Shown here one piece after another: positions 44,074-52,774 of a stretch of 64,000 nucleotides of DNA. The notes below the pieces were generated by a model, which worked only from the letters and a program-made list of their open reading frames with translations, ran no database searches and had not been told where the DNA came from. The position numbers were made by a program, and so were the translations under genes. The first letter of the stretch is position 1; every line of letters begins with the position of its first letter. The stretch covers positions 434,001 through 498,000 of the forward strand of contig NZ_CANLOZ010000003.1 of NCBI RefSeq assembly GCF_947492965.1, in the 5' to 3' direction. Source of the stretch: an uncultured Aquimarina sp. Its GTDB lineage: Bacteria; Bacteroidota; Bacteroidia; Flavobacteriales; Flavobacteriaceae.

Positions 44074-44913
44074 ATGAAAAAAATTCTTGTCCCTGTAGAT
44101 TTTTCGGAATATTCCGAATACGCTTTAGAAGCCGCAGCTATTATTGCTAAAAAATTAAACTCAGAAATTATCGTATTACATATGCTTGGTTTATCAGAAG
44201 CCATTCTTACCAAAGATGAAAGTCAGGAAGTAGCAGAAGCTATGTATTATATGAAACTAGCAGAAAAAAGATTTAGCACTTTTTTAGATAAACCGTATTT
44301 AGAAGGAATTAAAGTTTCCGAAACAGTTCAGAACTATAAAATCTTTAGCGAGGTAAATAAAGTGGCTAAAGAATATGATGCAGATCTCATCGTAATGGGA
44401 TCACACGGAACAAGTGGAATGAGCGAAGACATATTCGTTGGTTCGAATACAGAGAAAGTTGTACGAACTTCGGATGTACCCGTATTGGTAATTAAGCAAG
44501 CGGTCACAGATTTTAAGATACAAGAAGTGGTTTTTGCCTGCGATTTCAAAATAGAAAATATTCGTCCTTATGTAAATGCGATTAACTTGTTCGAAGCTTT
44601 TGGAGCTAAAATACACCTATTGTATATTAATCTTCCTGGAGATAGTTTTAGAAGCTCTGACCAAATAGAAGAAAGGGTGAAAGAGTTTTTGTTTAAAGCT
44701 GCTACTGGAAGTATTGAAAGGTTTAAGGATGTTGTTTTTTATAATGATTATACCGTAGAAAATGGTATTTACAAGTATAGTAATCAGGTAGATGCCGATG
44801 TGATTGCTATTCCAACTCATGGAAGAAAAGGACTTTCACACTTTTTTAATGGAAGTATTGGAGAGGATATAGCAAATCATGCTAATAGACCTGTGATTAC
44901 ATTTAGAATTTAA
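44074..44913 (+). CDS. Universal stress protein, tandem UspA domains
   Basis: From ATG 44074 (MKKILVPVDFSEYSEYAL) the 279-residue protein holds two UspA domains. The first has a good ATP-binding signature, VMGSHGTSGMSEDIFVGSNTEKVVRTSDVPVLV (GSHG-x-G and G-S-N). The second is also well preserved (IPTHGRKGLSHFFNGSIGEDI). It therefore probably binds nucleotide. Unlike most neighbours, no convincing CRP/FNR box is found upstream; a TGATATTCACCG at 44006 has half a site only. A strong terminator follows. Confidence 0.9.
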   Translation: MKKILVPVDFSEYSEYALEAAAIIAKKLNSEIIVLHMLGLSEAILTKDESQEVAEAMYYMKLAEKRFSTFLDKPYLEGIKVSETVQNYKIFSEVNKVAKEYDADLIVMGSHGTSGMSEDIFVGSNTEKVVRTSDVPVLVIKQAVTDFKIQEVVFACDFKIENIRPYVNAINLFEAFGAKIHLLYINLPGDSFRSSDQIEERVKEFLFKAATGSIERFKDVVFYNDYTVENGIYKYSNQVDADVIAIPTHGRKGLSHFFNGSIGEDIANHANRPVITFRI

Positions 44914-44943
44914 ATCACATATAAAATAAGTTGAGTTTGTATC

Positions 44944-44978
44944 ATAACGGTTGACAAATAGTCAACCGTTATTTTTTT
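44944..44978 (+). terminator. Rho-independent terminator after the usp gene
   Basis: A 12-bp perfect stem (ATAACGGTTGAC / GTCAACCGTTAT) with a 5-base loop is followed by T7. Confidence 0.92.
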
Positions 44979-45060
44979 ATCTATTATTGGAAGGATATAA
45001 ATTTTCTTTCCTAGTATATTAATTAGTACACTAGAACTGTTTTCAATCTAATGAAAACTG

Positions 45061-45948
45061 CTAGTTACCTATCATAGGAATGTCTTTATAATTCCTAATT
45101 AAATGCATAACCGTTGTTATTGGAATTTGGATACTATACGTTCCGGTGTAGGATGGACAAATAATGCAATCATCAAAATAGTAAGTGATAGTTTCGTCAT
45201 TGATCACAAAATTGTTTTTATAAGCATTAAAATCTGATTCGGAGATTTCCCAACAGTCGTAATACATTTCTCCAGAATGGATAGCTGCTTTTATTTCATC
45301 ATTCAGAATACTCAATAATTCTTTTTCAGAGCCTAGATCAAAGAAGTCATTGTAATATATAAATTGATGTGTATCCATTTCATAATTAAGACATTCAAAC
45401 ATATACGTAGAATGTTTCATACCCGAATAATAGTTTTCTTTATAAATAACTACACTGACTAAGTCGTTTTTGGCATTGTATATTTTGTAATCGATCAATC
45501 TTTTATCCATACATCGTCCTATTTGCATACTGTCGCAAAAGATTACGTTATCCTCCATGATTTCATTTTCAGTAGCTTCAATGTTTAAATAAGTTTCACT
45601 TATATAAGTGTTAAAGACAGCATACCCTTTATTAATGTCTTCGTTCAGATATGGATAGGTATAATCCAAAACATAATAATCTTCTGCCTTGTATAATTTT
45701 TTATTAATAACTAAATCTTGCAGCTGTGCTTTATCATCGGGAGCAGTAATTAATTTTTTTCTTTTGATTGCCTTCGTTTTTTCTTGGTGCATTTCTAGAT
45801 TTTCTTCAGAAAAAACAGCTATAGAATCGATATCATCACTATTTGTATCGTGATTAGTAGCTTTTGTATGAGAAGGTTCGGGATGAGAAGATGCTTTTGG
45901 TTTACAACCTATAGTACATATAATCAGGATAAGAATTAAATATTTCAT
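45061..45948 (-). CDS. Lipoprotein with DUF4163/DUF3298-like (RsiV-like) domains
   Basis: The 295-residue protein has a lipoprotein signal (MKYLILILIICTIGC). After a low-complexity His/Ser/Asp linker to about residue 70, it shows the pattern of PdaC-type DUF4163 (YYVLDYTYPYLN, VFNTYISETY). This is followed by a DUF3298-like domain (IYYNDFFDLGSEKELLSILND, ending in IPITTVMHLI). These two domains together occur in RsiV-type lysozyme-binding proteins and in deacetylase-associated proteins. No catalytic domain is present. It stands alone, and its role is unknown. Confidence 0.75.
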   Translation of the reverse strand: MKYLILILIICTIGCKPKASSHPEPSHTKATNHDTNSDDIDSIAVFSEENLEMHQEKTKAIKRKKLITAPDDKAQLQDLVINKKLYKAEDYYVLDYTYPYLNEDINKGYAVFNTYISETYLNIEATENEIMEDNVIFCDSMQIGRCMDKRLIDYKIYNAKNDLVSVVIYKENYYSGMKHSTYMFECLNYEMDTHQFIYYNDFFDLGSEKELLSILNDEIKAAIHSGEMYYDCWEISESDFNAYKNNFVINDETITYYFDDCIICPSYTGTYSIQIPITTVMHLIRNYKDIPMIGN

Positions 45949-46037
45949 AAGTATAATTTTATAATATCAATGTAAATCGGATATGCTAGAATAAAAATGA
46001 CTTTTATCATCTTAATTATCGAACAGATTTTAAAAAC

Positions 46038-46075
46038 AAAAAAGAGTGAACCTTAATAAAAGTTCACTCTTTTTT
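46038..46075. terminator. Bidirectional terminator
   Basis: Stem AAAAAAGAGTGAAC / GTTCACTCTTTTTT with a 10-base loop and A/T tracts on both sides ends the minus-strand gene at 46097. Confidence 0.82.
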
Positions 46076-46096
46076 CAAGTTTATTAATAATGTAAA

Positions 46097-46381
46097 TTAA
46101 AAGAGAGTATTGATAAGAATAATTAATGAGTTTATTGCTAAGCTGGTGATCAAAAGATCTAATACCAATTTTGGTTTTTGTACGGTTAATATAGCTGCAT
46201 TATGAGCACTACAAATCGCTACACTTAGAAATACCGTAAACATTTCTACAGCGCCATGACCACCCATTAAAGTAGACATAATTGCTACAGAACCTAGACA
46301 GGTGGAAGCGATAATTGCTAAAGCAGAATATCCAATGTAATTTTCAGAAAAGTCGGTGTTTATTTTTGCATATAGTGTCAT
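46097..46381 (-). CDS. Small membrane protein of unknown function
   Basis: The 94-residue protein has three hydrophobic segments (about 17-36, 46-63 and 72-92), with a glycine-rich turn MGGHGAVE between the first two. I do not recognise the family. It has its own CRP/FNR-type box (46437-46448) with a TACCTTTA -7 element at the standard distance, so it belongs to the proposed low-oxygen regulon. A bidirectional terminator follows the stop. Confidence 0.72.
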   Translation of the reverse strand: MTLYAKINTDFSENYIGYSALAIIASTCLGSVAIMSTLMGGHGAVEMFTVFLSVAICSAHNAAILTVQKPKLVLDLLITSLAINSLIILINTLF

Positions 46382-46405
46382 AATAATTTGGTTTTTAATT
46401 TGTTG

Positions 46406-46448
46406 TAAAGGTATATCAGGTCTCAGAACTGAAATATGATATTTGTCA
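46406..46448 (-). promoter_or_regulatory. CRP/FNR-type box and -7 element of the small membrane protein
   Basis: On the minus strand TGACAAATATCA (46448-46437) is followed by TACCTTTA (46413-46406), 35 bp from start to start. It fits the consensus TGAYAwwTRTCA. Confidence 0.7.
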
Positions 46449-46465
46449 GTAATGGAAAAAAAAGA

Positions 46466-46870
46466 TTAGTTCTCGAAAAGCAATTTTAATTTCCCAAGCA
46501 TCATTAATTCAGATTTATTTTTTCCTGAGAAAGCACTGGCAATGGCATTACAGGTAGACCATACAAGTTCTTTGATCTGATTGGAAAACATGGAAGTGTG
46601 TTCCGTATAAAAGTTTTGGAACTCCTCAAAACAGTCTTCTGCATTAGGTGTTTCATAATCTAACCAATCAAAAACAATTTCTATTTGAAACGCTGCATCT
46701 ATTCCAAATTCATCTTCGAGATCATCTAGTGGCAACCATTCTGATTGTACAATCTTATGCAAAGATTCATATTCTGAAACGCGTACTACCTTGTCGGATG
46801 CAGCAATGGCATAAAATAGTTTACCTAAGCTTTGATACAATGCTACTCCAATATTTTGTGTTGTATTCAT
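46466..46870 (-). CDS. TerB-like helical protein
   Basis: The 134-residue, acidic, all-helical soluble protein has a layout (LGKLFYAIAASDKVVRVSEYESLHKIV) that resembles the tellurite-resistance TerB fold, in which acidic residues bind metal. The resemblance is at pattern level only. It is divergent from the PAS kinase gene, and its promoter has a CRP/FNR-type box with TACTTTTA at the standard 35-bp distance. Confidence 0.65.
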   Translation of the reverse strand: MNTTQNIGVALYQSLGKLFYAIAASDKVVRVSEYESLHKIVQSEWLPLDDLEDEFGIDAAFQIEIVFDWLDYETPNAEDCFEEFQNFYTEHTSMFSNQIKELVWSTCNAIASAFSGKNKSELMMLGKLKLLFEN

Positions 46871-46893
46871 GGTGTATTTTTTTAATATTGAAG

Positions 46894-46962
46894 TAAAAGT
46901 AATAGGTGTTACGGAGAAAAATTATGACATAAATCAGGTTGCTGTTTTTTTGTGTAAATTTG
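46894..46962. promoter_or_regulatory. Divergent promoter with shared CRP/FNR-type box
   Basis: The box TGACATAAATCA (46925-46936) lies between the TerB-like gene (minus) and the PAS kinase (plus). Leftward, TACTTTTA starts at 46901, exactly 35 bp from the box. Rightward, TAAATTTG starts at 46955, 30 bp from the box, so regulation of the kinase may differ or be negative. Confidence 0.65.
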
Positions 46963-46994
46963 TGGATACACCCAAAAAAACAACCTCCATTTAT

Positions 46995-48143
46995 ATGTCA
47001 TTAACCGGTGATAACACTTTTGATATTCTTTCTGAAGCGATTTCTGAAGGAGTAATTATTGTAGATGAAAATCAAATGATTGTTGCCACAAATAGTGCTT
47101 CAGAACAAATTTTTGGTTATGAAAAAGGAGAACTTAAAGGACAATCGCTAAATATTCTGATTCCACAACAATATAGAGGAAATCATGGAGGACATTTCCA
47201 AAGCTTTATGAAACATAGTCAAAAACGGCAAATGGGAATTGGGAGAGATATTCATGGAGTAAAAAAGAATGGAGATACCTTTCCTGTAGAAGCAGGATTA
47301 AGCCCATTTCAGATATATGATAAAACATTTGTCATGGCATTGGTAATGGATATCACAGAACGCAAAAACTATACAGAAAAACTGGAAAGCACTGTAAAAG
47401 AGCGAACCAAACAGTTACAGGAAGCTTTAGAGAAAGAAAAGGAACTAAATGAGTTAAAAACAAAGTTTTTATCATTAGTATCACACGAATTCAAAACCCC
47501 TTTAAGTGGCATACTAACTTCAACTACTTTGATCGGTAAATACCAAAAAACAGAACAACAAGAAAAGCGAGAAAAACACCTTCATACTATTAAAAGTAAG
47601 GTGAAGTACCTTGATAATATCTTAACAGATTTTTTGTCTATAGAAAGGCTAGATAGTGGAAAAGTAAATTATAAATTTTCCACTTTTCCTTTGAGCAAAG
47701 TAATTAACGAAGTAGTCTACGATGCCAATATGCTGCTAAAAGATGGACAAAAGATCAATTATCCTCAGGATATTGATGAATATACCCTAGAGTTTGATGA
47801 AAAAATATTGGAGTTAACACTAACCAATTTAATAGGAAATGCGATCAAATATTCTGGAGAAGGTACTACCATAGATTTGCAAGCTTATCCAGAAAAAGAG
47901 ACCTTCGTTTTTAAGGTAATTGATCAAGGTATCGGGATCCCAGAAAAAGAACAAAAGTTTATCTTTAACAGATATTTTAGAGCAGAAAATGCATTATTGG
48001 ATCAAGGGACTGGCATAGGACTAAATATTGTAAAAAGTCATATAGAAAATCTTGGAGGTTCTATTACTTTTTTAAGTGTAGAAAATCAAGGTACTACCTT
48101 TACTGTTACAATTCCTACAACTATAAAAGCAATACACAAATAA
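46995..48143 (+). CDS. FixL-like PAS sensor histidine kinase
   Basis: From ATG 46995 the protein has 382 residues; the longer ORF start lies upstream of the predicted promoter. It consists of a PAS domain (about 5-130), a coiled linker, HisKA (LVSHEFKTPLSG) and HATPase (LTNLIGNAIKYSG, DQGIGIP, GTGIGLNIVKS). There are no membrane segments. The PAS F-helix region aligns without gaps to FixL: His64 (YRGNHGGH) matches the haem-ligating His and Arg84 (MGIGRDI) the distal Arg, with the same 20-residue spacing. Oxygen sensing through haem is thus plausible, but many haem-free PAS domains share this pattern. It is co-transcribed with the regulator 4 bp downstream. Confidence 0.9.
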   Translation: MSLTGDNTFDILSEAISEGVIIVDENQMIVATNSASEQIFGYEKGELKGQSLNILIPQQYRGNHGGHFQSFMKHSQKRQMGIGRDIHGVKKNGDTFPVEAGLSPFQIYDKTFVMALVMDITERKNYTEKLESTVKERTKQLQEALEKEKELNELKTKFLSLVSHEFKTPLSGILTSTTLIGKYQKTEQQEKREKHLHTIKSKVKYLDNILTDFLSIERLDSGKVNYKFSTFPLSKVINEVVYDANMLLKDGQKINYPQDIDEYTLEFDEKILELTLTNLIGNAIKYSGEGTTIDLQAYPEKETFVFKVIDQGIGIPEKEQKFIFNRYFRAENALLDQGTGIGLNIVKSHIENLGGSITFLSVENQGTTFTVTIPTTIKAIHK

Positions 48144-48147
48144 CTAA

Positions 48148-49203
48148 ATGATGAGTAAGGTTTTATTAATAGAAGATGATACAGCATTACGAGAAAACAC
48201 AGCAGAATTACTGGAATTGTCTGACTATGATGTTACTACTGCACCTAATGGCAAAGTAGGTATAGAAAAAGCAAAAACCGAAAATCCAGACATTATTGTT
48301 TGTGATATTATGATGCCCGAAGTGGATGGATACGGAGTGCTAGAAGCACTATCATTACATAATCATACGCATCAGATTCCTTTTATCTTTTTGTCGGCAA
48401 AAACAGAACATAAAGAAATACGCAAAGGGATGGATCTGGGAGCTGATGATTACCTTACCAAACCTTTTGAAGAAGAAGAATTAATAAGTGCAATCGAAAG
48501 TCGCTTGGCTAAAGCAGCGATTTTAAAAAAGATGATGACAGGTAGTGCTGTTGCTTCAGAAGATCAAGAGGATACGCTGCGAAACTTACATGAATTGAAG
48601 AACTTTTTTGATGATCAAGGTGAGATTTCTAATTATAAAAAAGGAGAAGTTATATATAAAGAAGGAGATCATTCTAATAAAATTTATCTCATCCTAAAAG
48701 GAGTGGTAAAAACTCATAAAATGGATGAAAGTGGGAAGGAATTGATCACAACTTTGTACAAACCCGATGATTTTTTAGGATTTACTTCTTTCATGGATAA
48801 TATCCCGTATCAAGAATCTGCAACAGCAGTAGAGGAGACCGAACTCGCTGGAGTTTCTAAAAATGAACTAAAAGATATTTTAGCAAAAAGCAATAATATA
48901 TCCTTGGAACTAATGGAGCTCCTTACAGATAATCTTTCAGATATCAAGGAACAATTATTACAGATGGCCTATAGCTCTGTACGCAGAAAAACAGCACAAA
49001 CAATACTTCAGTTTGCAGAAATTTTAAATAAAAAAACTGAGGAAAACATTAAAATTTCACGAAACGATTTAGCTAGTGTGGCAGGAATAGCCACTGAAAG
49101 CTTGATACGTACACTGTCTAGTTTTAAAAAAGATGGTCTAATAGAAATTGAAGGCCGAAATATCAAGATATTAGATTTATCTGCATTACAATTGATGGAA
49201 TAA
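48148..49203 (+). CDS. Response regulator: receiver fused to CRP/FNR-family DNA-binding protein
   Basis: The 351-residue protein has a receiver domain (VLLIEDD, phospho-acceptor Asp53 in VCDIMMPE, Lys in DYLTKPF). A cNMP-binding-like beta-barrel follows (about 155-265: GEVIYKEGDHSNKIYLILKG), then a Crp-type winged HTH (ISRNDLASVAGIATESLIRTLSSFKKDG). It therefore combines the roles of FixJ and FixK in one chain. No N-terminal cysteine cluster of the FNR type is seen, so oxygen is probably sensed by the kinase. It is the obvious candidate for the TGAYAwwTRTCA boxes found throughout this region, including one 22 bp after its own stop. Confidence 0.93.
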   Translation: MMSKVLLIEDDTALRENTAELLELSDYDVTTAPNGKVGIEKAKTENPDIIVCDIMMPEVDGYGVLEALSLHNHTHQIPFIFLSAKTEHKEIRKGMDLGADDYLTKPFEEEELISAIESRLAKAAILKKMMTGSAVASEDQEDTLRNLHELKNFFDDQGEISNYKKGEVIYKEGDHSNKIYLILKGVVKTHKMDESGKELITTLYKPDDFLGFTSFMDNIPYQESATAVEETELAGVSKNELKDILAKSNNISLELMELLTDNLSDIKEQLLQMAYSSVRRKTAQTILQFAEILNKKTEENIKISRNDLASVAGIATESLIRTLSSFKKDGLIEIEGRNIKILDLSALQLME

Positions 49204-49225
49204 TTTTTCAATAAATTTCCAAACC

Positions 49226-49268
49226 TGACATTTGTCATATTTCGGGAGGTAGCGACCAGATATATTTG
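49226..49268 (+). promoter_or_regulatory. CRP/FNR-type box and -7 element of usp-hemN
   Basis: The perfect palindrome TGACATTTGTCA (49226-49237) is followed by TATATTTG (49261-49268), 35 bp from start to start. Confidence 0.8.
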
Positions 49269-49291
49269 TATATAACTAGGTGGCGAAAGAC

Positions 49292-50125
49292 ATGAATAAT
49301 ATATTAATTCCGACTGATTTTTCTGATAATGCATGGAATGCTTTGGATTATGCCATTTCTTTTTTCAAGAAAGAGGAATGTTCTTTTTATTTACTTCATG
49401 TTTCCGCTTCCGAAATGGTGGCATCAGGAATCACTTCTGAAATTATCATGAATCCTTTTGAAGAAAAAACAACAGTATCAAAACGTTTCATAGATCTTCG
49501 AGAAAAAATCAAACAGTTTTCCACCAACCAAAAGCACCACTTTTTTACGCTTCATGAATATGGTTATTTAGTAGATACTATACGAAATATTGTATCCGAA
49601 AAGTCTATTGATTATATCGTCATGGGTACAAAAGGGGCGTCTGGATGGAAAGAAAGAACGATCGGAAGCAATACTGGAGATGTAATTACCAAAGTGAAGT
49701 GTCCGATTTTAGTAATACCCGAAAAAGCAACTTATATAAAACCAATAGAAATAGCTTTTCCTACAGACTATAATCTACAGTATAGAAGCAAAGTTTTAAA
49801 TACCATTAGAACTGTTGTTGCCACTAGTGATGCAAATTTTCGAATACTTCATATTGCCAAAAAAGAGAAAGAACTTTCTGAATTACAAAAAGGAAATAAA
49901 AACCTTCTTGATGATTATCTGGGAGATACTCTAAAGCACAGTTTTCATTTTCTTTCTACCGCTAATATCGAAGAAGGAGTTCAATCTTTTGTAGAAAGTA
50001 GTAATATAAATATGATAACGATGATTGCAAAAAATGTGAATTTTTTTCAGCGAATTTTATTTCGTCCTACAGTAGAAAAAATTAGTTATCACACCCATAT
50101 TCCTTTTTTTGTTTTACACGAATAA
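49292..50125 (+). CDS. Universal stress protein, tandem UspA domains
   Basis: From ATG 49292 (MNNILIPTDFSDNAWNAL) the protein has 277 residues. The first UspA domain has a complete nucleotide-binding motif (VMGTKGASGWKERTIGSNTGDVI). The second is degenerate at the same place (MIAKNVNFFQRILFRPTVEKIS), a pattern shared with the USPs at 61040-63832. It leads an apparent two-gene operon with hemN, 23 bp downstream, under a CRP/FNR-type box. Confidence 0.9.
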   Translation: MNNILIPTDFSDNAWNALDYAISFFKKEECSFYLLHVSASEMVASGITSEIIMNPFEEKTTVSKRFIDLREKIKQFSTNQKHHFFTLHEYGYLVDTIRNIVSEKSIDYIVMGTKGASGWKERTIGSNTGDVITKVKCPILVIPEKATYIKPIEIAFPTDYNLQYRSKVLNTIRTVVATSDANFRILHIAKKEKELSELQKGNKNLLDDYLGDTLKHSFHFLSTANIEEGVQSFVESSNINMITMIAKNVNFFQRILFRPTVEKISYHTHIPFFVLHE

Positions 50126-50148
50126 TAAACCCTAATAATTTCTAACGA

Positions 50149-51513
50149 ATGTGTACAAGTTTAATCACCAAGTATAATGTGCCAGGACCTAGGTATACAA
50201 GCTATCCAACAGTGCCCTATTGGAACAATGATATGTTTTCGCTTAAAAAGTGGACAGAATCAGTTCAAAAATCTTTTCATGTTACCAATAATTCTAAAGG
50301 AATCAGTATCTATATACATTTGCCATTTTGTGAGAGTTTGTGTACTTTCTGTGGCTGTCACAAACGAATTACCAAAAGACACGAAGTAGAAATACCTTAT
50401 ATTAATGCCGTTATAAAAGAATGGCAATTGTATGTTGACCTATTTGGAACCAGGCCAATAATTAAAGAACTACATTTAGGAGGAGGTACTCCTACATTCT
50501 TCTCTTCTGAAAATTTGCAATACTTACTACAAGGTATCTTTTCCTTTGCAAAAAAAGCAGAAGGATTCGAGTTTAGTTTTGAGGGGCATCCTAATAATAC
50601 AACACGAGAACAGTTACAGGTCTTATACGAAGTAGGTTTTAGAAGAGTAAGTTTTGGGGTGCAGGATTATGATGAAACGGTACAGAAGGCTATCCATCGT
50701 ATTCAGCCCTTTGAAAATGTGAAATATGTTACAGAAGTTGCCAGAGAAATTGGTTACACATCCATAAGTCATGATATCGTATTTGGATTGCCTTTTCAGA
50801 CAGAAGAAGCAATTATCAGAACAATCAAAAAGACAAAAGAATTACTGCCTGATCGATTGGCTTTTTATAGTTATGCACACGTTCCTTGGCAAAAAGGGAA
50901 CGGTCAACGTGGCTTTAAAGAATCAGATCTTCCTACAGCTGCTCAAAAAAGAAGACAATATGAAATAGGTAAAGAATTATTAACGAATGAAGGGTATATA
51001 GAAATTGGAATGGATCATTTTGCACTCAAAAGTGATGCACTTTATACATCCAAAATGGAAGGAGATATGCATCGTAATTTTATGGGATATACCATTTCTA
51101 ATACCAAATTGATGATTGGTTTGGGCGCTTCTTCCATTAGTGATAGTTGGTATGGTTTTGCTCAAAATGTAAAAGGTGTTGAAGCTTATCAGAACTTAGT
51201 TCATGAAGGAATCATACCCATTTATAGAGGTCATATGTTAACGAAAGAAGATGAAATCATCAGAAGGCATATACTGAATTTGATGTGTCATTTTGAAACA
51301 GATTGGAGTATAGATAATCTTCATTTTGATGAATTAGCAGATGTATCTGATCGATTAGAAGAAATGGAAAGTGATGGATTAGTAGAAGTGACAAATCATA
51401 ATATAAGAATTACCAAAAAAGGACAACCTTTTGTTCGTAATATTTGCATGGCATTTGATTTAAGATTGCAGCGCAATAGACCAGAAACGCAATTGTTTTC
51501 AATGACAATCTAG
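50149..51513 (+). CDS. hemN: Oxygen-independent coproporphyrinogen III oxidase
   Basis: The 454-residue radical-SAM protein begins with the HemN-type NVPGPRYTSYPTVPYW and carries the cluster cysteines in CESLCTFCGCH (CxxxCxxC). The HLGGGTPTFF SAM-binding segment and the C-terminal HemN domain are also present. It makes protoporphyrinogen without oxygen, which is needed for haem supply to the cbb3 oxidase when oxygen is scarce. It lies in an operon with a universal stress gene under a CRP/FNR-type box. Confidence 0.96.
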   Translation: MCTSLITKYNVPGPRYTSYPTVPYWNNDMFSLKKWTESVQKSFHVTNNSKGISIYIHLPFCESLCTFCGCHKRITKRHEVEIPYINAVIKEWQLYVDLFGTRPIIKELHLGGGTPTFFSSENLQYLLQGIFSFAKKAEGFEFSFEGHPNNTTREQLQVLYEVGFRRVSFGVQDYDETVQKAIHRIQPFENVKYVTEVAREIGYTSISHDIVFGLPFQTEEAIIRTIKKTKELLPDRLAFYSYAHVPWQKGNGQRGFKESDLPTAAQKRRQYEIGKELLTNEGYIEIGMDHFALKSDALYTSKMEGDMHRNFMGYTISNTKLMIGLGASSISDSWYGFAQNVKGVEAYQNLVHEGIIPIYRGHMLTKEDEIIRRHILNLMCHFETDWSIDNLHFDELADVSDRLEEMESDGLVEVTNHNIRITKKGQPFVRNICMAFDLRLQRNRPETQLFSMTI

Positions 51514-51603
51514 AATACGAAGAAGCTTCAATATTGAAGTGTAACAAAAACCAGTATAGTTTTATTCAATTTTAACCCGAATTATATACCGTATGATTCG
51601 GGT

Positions 51604-52308
51604 TTAATGACATTCAAAATTGGTAGAGACAATAGGGGATGCTTGTTTTGGAGAAACATAAGGTATTCCTAGTCCCATTCCTCTTAAAATAAAAAGTAAT
51701 CCCATTACAATGATAAATATAGGGATCATCTTTTGTATCCGTTGTCTTATCCAAGTTCCTTTGAATATGTTGTTTGCAAAGACTATTGCAGTCATCAATG
51801 GAATTGTACCCAATCCAAAAAGAATCATATATAAACTTGCTTGTAATATGTTTGAAGAAGTGATAGCACCAAAAACAGCCATATACACAAGTCCACAAGG
51901 TAAAAAACCGTTTAAAAAACCGATGGTTAAAAAGGTATCTGTAGTTTTCTTTTGCAAATTATGACCAAGAGCAGCTTTTACTTTTGTAATTGCATAATAA
52001 ATTGGTCGGGTAAAAGTTTTTTTCTTGGCTTTAATTGCTGGTACTAGGACTATAAGAATCATTAAAATTCCGATGACGATCGATAATCCTTGTTGTAGAT
52101 TAAAAATATGAAAACTTTTCCCCAGTAAACCAAAGAAAAAACCTATCATTCCATACGCTAATAGCCTACCAGAATGATATATTAAAACCTGAAATAGTTT
52201 TTTAGCACTATTGGAATTATGTACTGGGAGCATAAATGCGATTGGCCCGCACATTCCTATACAATGAAAACTGCCTAAAAAGCCTAATATGAAAGCAGAT
52301 ATTAACAT
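51604..52308 (-). CDS. SafE/TauE-like membrane protein of the cco operon
   Basis: The 234-residue protein has about six hydrophobic segments and starts with FILGFLGSFHCIGMCGPIAF. The cysteine pair and the proline-rich LNGFLPCGLVYMAVFGA segment are typical of the DsbD/CcdA-like proteins annotated as sulfite exporter TauE/SafE. Members linked to cbb3 operons (CcoA-neighbour or urease-accessory-H-like types) are thought to help copper or haem maturation. It is last in the cco operon, directly after FixH. A role in oxidase assembly is inferred from context. Confidence 0.82.
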   Translation of the reverse strand: MLISAFILGFLGSFHCIGMCGPIAFMLPVHNSNSAKKLFQVLIYHSGRLLAYGMIGFFFGLLGKSFHIFNLQQGLSIVIGILMILIVLVPAIKAKKKTFTRPIYYAITKVKAALGHNLQKKTTDTFLTIGFLNGFLPCGLVYMAVFGAITSSNILQASLYMILFGLGTIPLMTAIVFANNIFKGTWIRQRIQKMIPIFIIVMGLLFILRGMGLGIPYVSPKQASPIVSTNFECH

Positions 52309-52755
52309 CTAATATGTAAATGATTTTTTATATAAGTAATGGATATCTTCATACTTCCAATCTATTGTAATTTTCCATTTTCCTTCGATCATATTTTCGT
52401 CTGGAATTATTATGGTATTTCTTTCAAGATTAATTGGAATAGAAAAATCTAGTTGCTTATTTGATGGACGATATAATGAAATTACTCCACTGATTTTTTG
52501 AAATTCCTTTTCTTCAGGAAATGTGATGGACAGACCTATAGGTGTTTTTTTAATAAAAACGTCATTAGGCAAAGCTCTTGCATTTTTCTCAGCGTCAATT
52601 TCCTTCTGAAAAGCTAGTTCTTTTTTGTAATATTCCTCGGTTACGAGGTCGTGCTCATATTTCTTGTTGGTATTCATACGTACTACGAAGTACATAATAA
52701 AGGTTATGAATCCTATAAATACCAATACGATTGCGGTTCCCCAGTTTATTTTCAT
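52309..52755 (-). CDS. ccoH: FixH family protein
   Basis: The 148-residue protein has one N-terminal membrane helix (WGTAIVLVFIGFITFIMYF) and a periplasmic beta domain ending WKITIDWKYEDIHYLYKKSF, as in FixH/CcoH. CcoH is an assembly factor for cbb3 oxidase. It sits 19 bp after ccoG and abuts the SafE-like gene, in the order conserved in many Bacteroidota. Confidence 0.9.
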   Translation of the reverse strand: MKINWGTAIVLVFIGFITFIMYFVVRMNTNKKYEHDLVTEEYYKKELAFQKEIDAEKNARALPNDVFIKKTPIGLSITFPEEKEFQKISGVISLYRPSNKQLDFSIPINLERNTIIIPDENMIEGKWKITIDWKYEDIHYLYKKSFTY

Positions 52756-52774
52756 AGTCTTAGGTTTTTAATTT

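Noticed and set aside
46869-46994. Longer start of the PAS kinase in the ORF track
   Set aside because: It overlaps the divergent gene, the CRP/FNR-type box and the -7 element; the PAS domain begins after 46995.
51574-51604. Hairpin at the end of the SafE-like gene as a terminator
   Set aside because: The 9-bp stem overlaps the stop codon and lacks a T run on either strand.
51614-51898. Minus-strand 94-residue ORF inside the SafE-like gene
   Set aside because: It lies in another frame of a well-supported membrane protein and has no recognisable features.
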